Assembly (NCBI GenBank): GCA_041859375.1
Contig: JBHEKP010000335.1
Location: 1-5,455, forward strand
DNA length: 5,455 nt
Direction: 5' to 3'
Source of the DNA: JBHEKP01 sp041859375
Lineage (GTDB): Bacteria; Hydrogenedentota; Hydrogenedentia; Hydrogenedentales; CAITNO01
The position numbers and the translations under genes are program-made. Positions 1 to 5,315 of the stretch are shown here, piece after piece; position 1 is the stretch's first letter, and every line of letters starts with the position of its first letter. Below the pieces are notes generated by a model that saw only the letters and a list, made by a program, of their open reading frames with translations, was not told the origin of the DNA and made no database searches.

Positions 1-675
1 AAGCACGGCGTGAACACCCTCGTGGTGCACACCGTCCCCCAAATCCTTGCCACGCTGAAACGCTACCGGGAGGAGCGGGGCGGAAAGATACAGTGGATCA
101 TCTGCCCCACCGCCCAGATTGACAAGGACGAGGCGGCCTACGCCCAGCAGATCAAGGAACTGGCTGAAATGGGCTGCAACGCGGTCTATCTTTGGGGCGT
201 GACGGCGGACCGCCTGGTCACGGAGGGCAACATGGACGCGCTGGCCCGCGCCGTGGCGCTGGGCAAGGAATACGGGATGCCCTCCGGCGTGGGCGCCCAC
301 GACCTCAGGGTCATCGAGGCGTGCGAGCGCGTCAAACTCCCCGCCGACTTCTACATCAAGACCTTCCACCACCACAATTACCCCACCGCGCCCAAGCCCG
401 ACGAAATAACGGGCCCCCACAGCGAGGTGCCCGGCTACTGGTGCAAGAACCCCCAGGAAGTCATTGACGTGATGAAGAATGTCGAAAAGCCCTGGATCGC
501 CTTCAAGGTCATGGCCGCCGGGGCCATCCCCCCCGAGGACGCCTTCCAGTACGTCTTCGACAACGGCGCGGACTTCTCCCTCGCGGGCATGTTCGACTTC
601 GAGATCGAGGAGGACGTGAAAATCGCCAGGAACGTTCTGGCCCGCGTCAACCGCACCCGGCCCTGGCGCGGCTGA
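1..675 (+). CDS. TIM-barrel-like protein of unknown function, 5'-truncated by the window edge
   Basis: The reading frame is open from the first base (codons K-H-G before a GTG at 10), so the true start probably lies upstream and at least 224 C-terminal residues are seen. I do not recognise a characterised family. The sequence alternates short hydrophobic strands with amphipathic helices, as in a (beta/alpha)8 barrel. Numbering from the GTG codon, candidate strands are LVVHTVP (4-10), IQWIICPTA (27-35), AVYLWGV (58-64), SGVGAHD (92-98), FYIKTFHHHNYPT (114-126), WIAFKVMAAG (162-171) and DFSLAGMFDFEI (188-199). The His triplet at 120-122 at a strand end and the Asp/Glu-rich FDFEIEED near the C-terminus are the best candidates for an active site. 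The GTG at 10 has no Shine-Dalgarno visible in the 9 nt before it. The gene ends 30 nt before a second TIM-barrel gene on the same strand, which suggests co-transcription and a shared role, perhaps in carbohydrate metabolism; that role is a guess from context. Confidence 0.8.
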   Translation, partial: KHGVNTLVVHTVPQILATLKRYREERGGKIQWIICPTAQIDKDEAAYAQQIKELAEMGCNAVYLWGVTADRLVTEGNMDALARAVALGKEYGMPSGVGAHDLRVIEACERVKLPADFYIKTFHHHNYPTAPKPDEITGPHSEVPGYWCKNPQEVIDVMKNVEKPWIAFKVMAAGAIPPEDAFQYVFDNGADFSLAGMFDFEIEEDVKIARNVLARVNRTRPWRG

Positions 676-690
676 AACACCGGACAACAC

Positions 691-696
691 GGAAGG
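691..696 (+). promoter_or_regulatory. Shine-Dalgarno site of the isomerase-like gene
   Basis: GGAAGG lies 9 nt upstream of the ATG at 706 and fixes this start, which also gives a complete signal peptide. Confidence 0.6.
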
Positions 697-705
697 AAAC
701 GGCAC

Positions 706-1566
706 ATGAGACTATCCCCCATGCTGGCGGCGGGACTGGCGGCAATCGCGGCGGGAACCGCCGTTGCGGACGGGAAACCGGCCCCCTTCCCCTTCTTCGC
801 CTACTGCATCGACACCCACGACAGCCGCCACCGCACCCTGCCGGAACAGGCCGCCATGCTCAAGGAACTGGGCTTTGACGGCATGGGCCACCTCTGGCTG
901 GACAATATTCCGGAACGGCTGGAAACACTGGACGCCGCCGGGCTGAAACTTTTCCAAATCACCATCCGCGTCAACCTGGCGGCGGAAAAGGACCCCTTTG
1001 ACCCGAAAATCAGGGAGGTGCTCCCCCTGCTCAAGGGACGGGACGTTCAAATCTGCCCGCTGCTGGAGGGACTGCCCGCCTCCGACGCCACCAGGGATGA
1101 AAAAGCCGTCCAGGTAATCCGGGAACTGACGGACATGGCCGGAAAGTCCGGCGCGAAAATCGTGCTCTACCCCCATGTGAACAACTGGCTGGAACGGGTG
1201 GAGGACGCCCTGCGCATCCTCCCCAAGATTGACCGGCCCAATGTGGGCGTCATGTTCAACCTCTGCCACTGGCTCGCCGTGGACAAGGAGGAAAACCTGA
1301 AACCCCTGCTCAAGGCGGCCATGCCCCATCTGTGGGCTGTCAGCATCAACGGCGCGGACGGCGCCGAAGCCATCCATGCCAAAACGGGCAACTGGCTCCA
1401 GCCCCTCGACAGCGGCACATTCAACGTCGGCGCACTTCTAACCACCCTCAAGGAACTCGGCTACAAGGGGCCCGTCGGCCTCCAGTGCTGGGGAATCGAA
1501 GGCGACGCGAAGGACCACCTCACCCGCTCCATGAACGCCTGGAAAAAACTGACCGCGGGGCTTTGA
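706..1566 (+). CDS. Exported sugar phosphate isomerase/epimerase-like TIM-barrel protein
   Basis: The 286-residue product has a signal-peptide-like N-terminus: a short basic start (MRL), an Ala/Gly/Leu-rich core at 7-19, and an AVA cleavage motif at 19-21 before D22. It should be exported. The rest resembles the xylose isomerase-like (AP_endonuc_2) barrel: repeated 'LKELGFDGMG' (52-61) and 'LKELGYKGPVGLQ' (248-260) helix-strand units, a strand IVLYPHVNNW (152-161) followed by ERVEDAL, the strand VGVMFNLCHW (180-189), and PLDSGTFNVGALL (233-245), matching the usual late-barrel 'G.G..D...il..L' region. Length is normal for the family. Positions that are usually acidic metal ligands read Tyr155, Asn185 and Gln260, so the usual metal site may be altered; H157, H188 and N215 are kept as possible ligands. 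GGAAGG at 691-696, 9 nt before the ATG, supports this start. It probably forms an operon with the preceding barrel protein. The substrate cannot be read from sequence. Confidence 0.85.
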   Translation: MRLSPMLAAGLAAIAAGTAVADGKPAPFPFFAYCIDTHDSRHRTLPEQAAMLKELGFDGMGHLWLDNIPERLETLDAAGLKLFQITIRVNLAAEKDPFDPKIREVLPLLKGRDVQICPLLEGLPASDATRDEKAVQVIRELTDMAGKSGAKIVLYPHVNNWLERVEDALRILPKIDRPNVGVMFNLCHWLAVDKEENLKPLLKAAMPHLWAVSINGADGAEAIHAKTGNWLQPLDSGTFNVGALLTTLKELGYKGPVGLQCWGIEGDAKDHLTRSMNAWKKLTAGL

Positions 1567-1579
1567 CCGCGCGCCGCCG

Positions 1580-2530
1580 TCAGAGTTTTCCCAGCACACC
1601 CGTCAGCGCGCCCATGGCGCCGGTCATGGGCGCGGGGCCGGGATACCTCACATACTGGCTGTGGCCGTCCATGTAGAGCACGTTGCACCCGCCGGGAATG
1701 TGGTTGAAGGTGGGCACGCCTCCCCTGCCCGCGCCGAAAAGGTCGAACATGATGAATATGGAGCCCTGCGACTGCGCCGACGCGGCGGGATTGTTGACGT
1801 CGGTGATGAGGAACCGCTCGATGCCCTCGCGCAGCCGGTAGACCGTGTCCCCGCCGCCGCAGCCGAAACCCTCGTATGCGGGCACGATGTCCTGGTCGGC
1901 GACGCCCCAGTCGTCATAAAAGAAAAAGCTGATGAGCATCGCCTCAATCACCTGCGCGAACTGGACGGGCACCTTGGTGTTCATGTCCAGCTGGAAATCA
2001 CCCCCGAGGGTGGACAGGTTCTCCGCCAGCAGCGGCGCGGCCCACGCCAGCGACAGGTTGTTCTCCGGCAGATCATCGCAGCGGTCAAAGGTCCAGCCCG
2101 TGTAGGCGTAGCTCGCGTCCACCAGCCAGGGCCGCTCCGAAATGCACCATTCCTCCGCCTCCTTTCCCGCGCCCTCGCCGCATCGAAGCGAGGCGACGGA
2201 GTCCGACGCGTCCGAGGGGCAGATCAGGATGGAAGGGTCCGTCAGATATTCCGGATAAACGGCGCTGACCTGCGGGCCCGCGGCGATGTCGCCCGACAGT
2301 TCCCCCGGCCTGGGCATGCTCTGCATGGGGGGGTACTTCTGGCCGCGCGACTCGCCGCTGTACATCTTGAGGATCAGCCCGAACTGCTTCAGGTTTTTCT
2401 GGCAGCTCGAACGGCGGGCCGCCTCCCGGGCGCGCGCGAGCGCGGGCAGCAAAATGGCCGCCAGAATGCCAATGATGGCGATGGCCACCAGCAGTTCTAT
2501 CAGTGTGAACCCGCGCGACTTTCCACTCAT
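1580..2530 (-). CDS. Type II secretion/type IV pilin-like prepilin with C-terminal H-X(9-10)-DG domain
   Basis: The 316-residue protein starts with a short basic leader and the class III prepilin signal RGFTLIELLVAIAIIGILAA (residues 6-25). Cleavage by prepilin peptidase is expected between G7 and F8, and E12 is the conserved Glu+5 of the mature protein. The hydrophobic helix runs to about residue 31 and is followed by the ARAREAARRSSCQKNLKQ helix typical of these proteins. Later marks are YLTDPSILICPSD (95-107) and the C-terminal NHIPGGCNVLYMDGHSQYVRYP (276-297), the 'H-X9-DG' domain of planctomycete/lentisphaeral prepilin-like proteins; here ten residues separate His277 and Asp288. Seven cysteines (43, 104, 117, 129, 151, 224, 282) could form disulfides outside the cytoplasmic membrane. 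The ATG at 2530 is chosen over an upstream in-frame TTG at 2575 because of its Shine-Dalgarno and because it leaves a normal six-residue leader. No pilus assembly genes are adjacent, as is usual for these dispersed paralogues. Its precise role (pseudopilin or surface protein) is unknown. Confidence 0.93.
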   Translation of the reverse strand: MSGKSRGFTLIELLVAIAIIGILAAILLPALARAREAARRSSCQKNLKQFGLILKMYSGESRGQKYPPMQSMPRPGELSGDIAAGPQVSAVYPEYLTDPSILICPSDASDSVASLRCGEGAGKEAEEWCISERPWLVDASYAYTGWTFDRCDDLPENNLSLAWAAPLLAENLSTLGGDFQLDMNTKVPVQFAQVIEAMLISFFFYDDWGVADQDIVPAYEGFGCGGGDTVYRLREGIERFLITDVNNPAASAQSQGSIFIMFDLFGAGRGGVPTFNHIPGGCNVLYMDGHSQYVRYPGPAPMTGAMGALTGVLGKL

Positions 2531-2537
2531 TGCCGTT

Positions 2538-2542
2538 CCCCT
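2538..2542 (-). promoter_or_regulatory. Shine-Dalgarno site deciding the prepilin start
   Basis: On the reverse strand AGGGG (inside GAGGGGAA) lies 7 nt before the ATG at 2530. This favours that start over the in-frame TTG at 2575, which would add 15 residues ahead of the prepilin leader. Confidence 0.65.
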
Positions 2543-2680
2543 CGTTTCAGGCAGGCGACTCCCCGCCGGGAACAATCAAACGCCTCACTCGCGCGGTCGG
2601 AACCCCTTCTTGTCCCGCCGCACCCGTTTAGACTACGCAAGAACCGCAAAAAAGATCAAGATTTTGCCCCGCCGCCCGGG

Positions 2681-2704
2681 GAACCGGAAGCGGGGTTCCG
2701 GTTC
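2681..2704. repeat. Perfect 9-bp inverted repeat upstream of nadA
   Basis: The arms GAACCGGAA (2681-2689) and TTCCGGTTC (2696-2704) are perfectly complementary around a 6-nt centre, GCGGGG. As RNA this is a stable hairpin with a hexaloop; as DNA it is a dyad that could be an operator. It is followed by TTAATTGT rather than a run of T, so it is a poor intrinsic terminator, and no gene ends nearby on either strand. It sits 4 nt before the candidate -35 of the nadA promoter. A regulatory role is an inference. Confidence 0.6.
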
Positions 2705-2708
2705 TTAA

Positions 2709-2738
2709 TTGTCCCGGACGGCGGAGGTGTGCTATTGT
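2709..2738 (+). promoter_or_regulatory. Candidate promoter for the nadA operon
   Basis: TTGTCC (2709-2714, four of six matches to the sigma-70 -35 box) and TATTGT (2733-2738, four of six matches to -10) are 18 nt apart. The -10 is preceded by TGC at 2730-2732, forming an extended -10 motif. The local drop in GC supports it. Both boxes are imperfect and sigma-70 consensus use in this lineage is assumed. Transcription would start near 2745, giving a leader of roughly 78 nt before the nadA ATG. Confidence 0.35.
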
Positions 2739-2822
2739 TTTTATGGTGTTTTGCATCCACTGGCCCCAACAGCAGCAACCGCCCACGGCGCCCGCCGTTG
2801 CGCGTTCCGGGAATCAACTGCC

Positions 2823-3899
2823 ATGTCCGAATCCGCCTCTTTTCAGGATTGCGCCACCGTTGACGACACCCTGCGCCTGATGCGCGCCCGCCTCAGCCAC
2901 ATCGTTCCCGACGTGGAAATCGCGGCCAAGGCCGAACTCGCCCACCAGATCAACCGCCTCAAACGGGAAATGAACGCGGTCATTCTGGGCCACAATTACA
3001 TGGAGCCCGCCCTTTACCACACCGTTCCGGACCACACGGGCGACTCCCTCCAGTTGTCCGTGGTGGCCTCGAAAACCGCCGCCGACATCATCGTCTTCTG
3101 CGGCGTATGGTTCATGGGCGAAACGGCAAAAATCCTCAACCCCGGCAAAACCGTGCTGGTCCCATCGGATCATGCCGGTTGCTCCCTCGCGGAGGGCATC
3201 ACGGCGGAGGACGTGCTGCGCCTGCGGGAGCGCTTCCCCGGCGCGCCGGTGGTGTCCTATGTGAACACCTACGCCGCGGTCAAGGCCGAGTCGGACTACT
3301 GCTGCACCTCGGGCAACGCCGACAAGGTGCTGGAACACCTCATGGCGCAGGGGCACAAGCGCGTGATTTTCCTGCCCGACCAATACCTGGCTCGCAACAC
3401 CGCGTCGCAGCTGGGCGTGGCCTATTTCGCCGCCAGCGGCAGCGACGCGGAGTACGGCTTCCTTCCGGAGGACGAGCCCGTGGTCATCGGCTGGTCCGCC
3501 AAATGCGAGGTCCACGAGCTGTTCACCGTGGATGATGTGGCCAACATCCGCCGCCAGTATCCGGGCGTGGTCATCCTCGCCCATCCGGAGTGCAGCCCCG
3601 AGGTGGTTGCCGCCGTGGACGTGTCGGGCAGCACCAAGGCGATGGTGGACTATGTGCGCGACGTGGACGCCCCCCGCTACGCCCTGCTCACGGAATGCGC
3701 CATGGGCGACAACCTCGCCGCGGAGTTCCCCCACCGCGAAATGGTGCGCGCGTGCAGCCTGCGCTGCAAGCACATGAACACCATCACCCTGGAGGACACC
3801 CTGGCGGCGCTGCAAAAGTTGCAGCACCAGGTGCACCTTGGCGATGATCTCATTGCGCGGGCGCGCACGCCCATCGACCGGATGATTTCCATCCGCTGA
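2823..3899 (+). CDS. nadA: Quinolinate synthase NadA
   Basis: NadA condenses iminoaspartate with dihydroxyacetone phosphate to give quinolinate, a cytoplasmic step of de novo NAD synthesis that needs an oxygen-sensitive [4Fe-4S] cluster. The 358-residue product matches the long NadA form. Marks in order: LGHNYMEPALYHTVPDHTGD (55-74), the first cluster motif FCGVWFMGETAKILNP with Cys93, SYVNTYAAVKAESDYCCTSGNA (145-166) with Cys161, FLPDQYLARNTA (183-194), HPECSPEVV with Cys257 (254-262), VSGSTKAMVDYV (267-278), and the C-terminal C-x-x-x-C-K-H-M-N-T-I-T-L-E segment (311-324). The three family cluster cysteines are therefore present, as are substrate-region residues H57, Y59 and Y147. The ATG at 2823 is chosen because the frame upstream offers only a TTG at 2709 and the 38 extra residues look non-coding. 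Its Shine-Dalgarno is weak (GGGA at 2809-2812, 10 nt away). nadB and nadC are not next to it; a RAM-domain gene follows after 30 nt. Confidence 0.97.
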   Translation: MSESASFQDCATVDDTLRLMRARLSHIVPDVEIAAKAELAHQINRLKREMNAVILGHNYMEPALYHTVPDHTGDSLQLSVVASKTAADIIVFCGVWFMGETAKILNPGKTVLVPSDHAGCSLAEGITAEDVLRLRERFPGAPVVSYVNTYAAVKAESDYCCTSGNADKVLEHLMAQGHKRVIFLPDQYLARNTASQLGVAYFAASGSDAEYGFLPEDEPVVIGWSAKCEVHELFTVDDVANIRRQYPGVVILAHPECSPEVVAAVDVSGSTKAMVDYVRDVDAPRYALLTECAMGDNLAAEFPHREMVRACSLRCKHMNTITLEDTLAALQKLQHQVHLGDDLIARARTPIDRMISIR

Positions 3900-3916
3900 C
3901 GGGGCGCGCCGCGGAC

Positions 3917-3922
3917 AGGAGG
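3917..3922 (+). promoter_or_regulatory. Strong Shine-Dalgarno deciding a GTG start
   Basis: A perfect AGGAGG lies 7 nt before the GTG at 3930, in the short gap after nadA. It makes the GTG start of the RAM-domain gene secure. Confidence 0.8.
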
Positions 3923-3929
3923 ACACCCC

Positions 3930-4220
3930 GTGATAACCGCCTTCGTTCTGGCCAAGGTCCGGCACGACTCCATCAATGAAACCGCCGAGGCGCTGCTTGC
4001 CGTGGACGGCGTGACGGAGGTCTACAGCACCGCCGGTGCGTGGGACCTGGTCATCGTGGTCCGCGTCCGGGAAAACGAGCAGCTTGCCGACGTGGTCACG
4101 GGTAGCCTGCTTAAAACCGGCGGGCTTCTCGAAACCACCACCCTCATCGGTTTCCGCGCCTTCAGCCGGCACGATCTGGACCGCCTGTTCACCATCGGAT
4201 TTGAGGAGGATCTGCCGTGA
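3930..4220 (+). CDS. Stand-alone Lrp/AsnC ligand-binding (RAM) domain protein
   Basis: This 96-residue protein is a single alpha-beta RAM domain, the effector-binding and oligomerising half of Lrp/AsnC regulators, with no helix-turn-helix in front. It shows the expected beta-alpha-beta-beta-alpha-beta order: ITAFVLAKV (2-10), INETAEALLAVDGV (15-28), EVYSTAGAWDLVIVVRV (30-46) containing the conserved G-x-W/Y-D-L turn (36-40), NEQLADVVTGSLLKTGGL (49-66), and TTTLIGFRAFSRHDL (69-83). Such proteins usually bind small ligands such as amino acids, often as dimers or octamers, and cannot bind DNA by themselves. The GTG start has a perfect Shine-Dalgarno, and the domain begins at residue 2, so nothing is missing at the N-terminus. 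The gene follows nadA by 30 nt and overlaps the next gene by 4 nt, so it is likely in one operon. It may sense a metabolite for the neighbouring enzymes or partner a full-length Lrp elsewhere; neither can be decided here. Confidence 0.9.
   Translation: MITAFVLAKVRHDSINETAEALLAVDGVTEVYSTAGAWDLVIVVRVRENEQLADVVTGSLLKTGGLLETTTLIGFRAFSRHDLDRLFTIGFEEDLP
4203..4210 (+). promoter_or_regulatory. Strong Shine-Dalgarno inside the RAM gene
   Basis: GAGGAGGA lies within the last codons of the RAM-domain gene, 6 nt before the GTG at 4217. It supports the overlapping GTG start of the 73-residue protein and close translational coupling. Confidence 0.8.
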
Positions 4221-4438
4221 AATATTTCAAGACCGCCCAGTTCGTCCCGGGCAAGGGCGAGGCATGGACCCATTATGAGTGCGACGACACCCCGAAGGTG
4301 CTGCGCCAGCTCACCCACATCCCGGAAACCGGCGAAATCAGCCGCGTGCCCGATCCCATTGTGACCCGCCTGTACCGGCCCGAACTGCTGCAGGACGGAT
4401 CGGCGGAGGAATTCCTGGGACTCTGGGGCGGGAACTGA
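4217..4438 (+). CDS. Small conserved-looking protein of unknown function (73 aa)
   Basis: I do not recognise this protein. It starts with GTG in a GTGA overlap with the RAM gene stop and has a strong Shine-Dalgarno, so it is very likely translated. The product is soluble, without signal peptide, membrane segment or Zn-finger pattern (one Cys, residue 22). It looks folded and compact: an N-terminal strand MKYFKTAQFV, WTHYECDD (17-24), VLRQLTHIPETGEISRV (28-44), PIVTRLYRPELLQD (47-60) and an acidic, aromatic tail EEFLGLWGGN (64-73). The central 'R-Q-L-T-x-I-P-x-T-G-E-I' stretch reads like a beta-hairpin. It stands between the RAM domain and the PHP hydrolase, whose ATG comes 5 nt after its stop, so it may be a partner or regulator of one of them. 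That is inferred only from position. Confidence 0.85.
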   Translation: MKYFKTAQFVPGKGEAWTHYECDDTPKVLRQLTHIPETGEISRVPDPIVTRLYRPELLQDGSAEEFLGLWGGN

Positions 4439-4443
4439 CGGGC

Positions 4444-5313
4444 ATGGCACAACGGATAGTCTCCCCCTACGATCCCGACGGCGTTTCCTGGCTCCGGGGA
4501 AACCTGCACACCCACACCACCAACAGCGACGGGAACATCACCCCGCAGCAGGCCGTGGACGAGTACGCCGCGCTGGGCTACGACTTCCTGATGATCAGCG
4601 ACCATGATCGAATCACCAGGCTCGACACCCTGGAGCCGCGCGGACTGGCCCTTGTCCAGGGCAACGAAATCACCAGCGGCGGCCCCCACCTGCTGCACGT
4701 GGACGCGGACCGGGTGATCAGCCCCTATGCGGACCGGCAGCGCGTGCTTGACGAGATCAACGCCGGAAACGGCTTTGCAATCATGAACCATCCCAACTGG
4801 GAGAGCCATTTCAACCACTGCGACCAGTCGGTGCTGGAGGCCCTCCGGGGGTATGCGGGCATTGAAATCTTCAACGGGGTGACTTTGCGCGCCGAAGGCT
4901 GCCCCCTTGCCACCGACCGATGGGACATGCTCCTCAGCCGGGGCCGGCGCGTGTGGGGTTTTGCCAACGACGACAACCACGCCGACTGCGACCGGGGCGT
5001 CGCCTGGAACATGGTCCAGTGCGCCTCGCGCGCCGCAGCCGACATTCTGGAGGCGCTTCGGTGCGGGGTGTTCTACGCCAGCACCGGCGTGGCAATCGAA
5101 CGGATAGCCGCCTCGGACGGCCGCATCCGGGTCACCGCCGCAAACTGCCAGTGCTTCGATGTGATTGCGGACGACGGCAGGATGCTTGCCCGAATCAACG
5201 GGCCTGAACTCGATTTCGCCGTTCCCGACGACAAATCACTCACCTACCTGCGCGTGGAATGCCACGGACACGACGCAGCCCAGGCATGGACCCAGCCCTT
5301 CTTTCTGGAGTGA
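4444..5313 (+). CDS. PHP-domain metallohydrolase, CehA/McbA-like
   Basis: The 289-residue protein carries the PHP metal-dependent hydrolase motifs: GNLHTHTTNSDG (19-30; His22, His24, Asp29), MISDHD (50-55; Asp53, His54), GNEIT (73-77; Glu75), HLLH (82-85), MNHPNW (114-119; His116) and GFANDDNHA (172-180; Asp177, His179). These build the usual two- or three-metal site for phosphoester or related hydrolysis. After the barrel, CGVFYASTGVAIERI (207-221), a small beta-rich tail, and the ending AWTQPFFLE match the CehA/McbA-type subfamily, whose known members include carbamate-insecticide hydrolases; the natural substrate is unknown. No signal peptide is seen, so it is probably cytoplasmic. The ATG at 4444 is chosen because the upstream part of the frame overlaps the 73-residue gene and shows no domain; its Shine-Dalgarno is weak, and translation is probably coupled to the gene ending 5 nt before. 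Last gene of the nadA operon. Confidence 0.92.
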   Translation: MAQRIVSPYDPDGVSWLRGNLHTHTTNSDGNITPQQAVDEYAALGYDFLMISDHDRITRLDTLEPRGLALVQGNEITSGGPHLLHVDADRVISPYADRQRVLDEINAGNGFAIMNHPNWESHFNHCDQSVLEALRGYAGIEIFNGVTLRAEGCPLATDRWDMLLSRGRRVWGFANDDNHADCDRGVAWNMVQCASRAAADILEALRCGVFYASTGVAIERIAASDGRIRVTAANCQCFDVIADDGRMLARINGPELDFAVPDDKSLTYLRVECHGHDAAQAWTQPFFLE

Positions 5314-5315
5314 GC

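Larger units (their letters stand above)
2531..2822. other. Divergent intergenic region between the prepilin gene and nadA
   Basis: This 292-nt stretch separates two genes that are transcribed away from each other and must hold both promoters. I see the prepilin Shine-Dalgarno near its left end, an A-rich block at 2648-2661 flanked by a weak 6-bp dyad (GCAAAA at 2646-2651, TTTTGC at 2662-2667), a perfect 9-bp inverted repeat at 2681-2704, and a T-rich stretch around 2733-2752 with a promoter candidate toward nadA. For the prepilin direction only a poor candidate is visible on the reverse strand (TTGATC at 2655-2660, then TAGTCT at 2631-2636, 18 nt apart), which I do not list as a feature. No convincing gene lies inside; open frames crossing it lack coding signs. 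Confidence 0.7.

Noticed and set aside
712..1377. A 221-codon reverse open frame opposite the isomerase-like gene
   Set aside because: Antisense shadow in GC-rich DNA; the forward frame has a signal peptide, a ribosome binding site and family motifs.
2646..2667. GCAAAA...TTTTGC 6-bp dyad in the divergent region
   Set aside because: Short arms with a 10-nt centre in an A-rich stretch; too weak to call a site by itself, so it is only mentioned in the intergenic entry.
2681..2712. Reading the inverted repeat as a rho-independent terminator
   Set aside because: No T run follows on either strand, and neither adjacent gene ends here, since both start at the edges of this region.
1661..2863. A 400-codon forward open frame opposite the prepilin gene
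   Set aside because: It is antisense to a clearly recognisable prepilin gene, runs across the intergenic region into nadA, has an Arg/Ala/Gly-rich low-information product and no domain. High GC makes such long antisense frames common.
3903..3910. Eight-base palindrome GGCGCGCC between nadA and the RAM gene
   Set aside because: A short GC-only palindrome in a GC-rich gap is uninformative, and nothing around it suggests a site.
2814..4172. A 452-codon reverse open frame opposite nadA and the RAM gene
   Set aside because: It mirrors the codon pattern of nadA, with a His/Val/Gly/Ala-rich product and no domain, and it crosses two well-supported genes.
4273..4980. A 235-codon reverse open frame opposite the PHP gene
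   Set aside because: Antisense shadow of an unambiguous PHP metallohydrolase; its product shows no motif.
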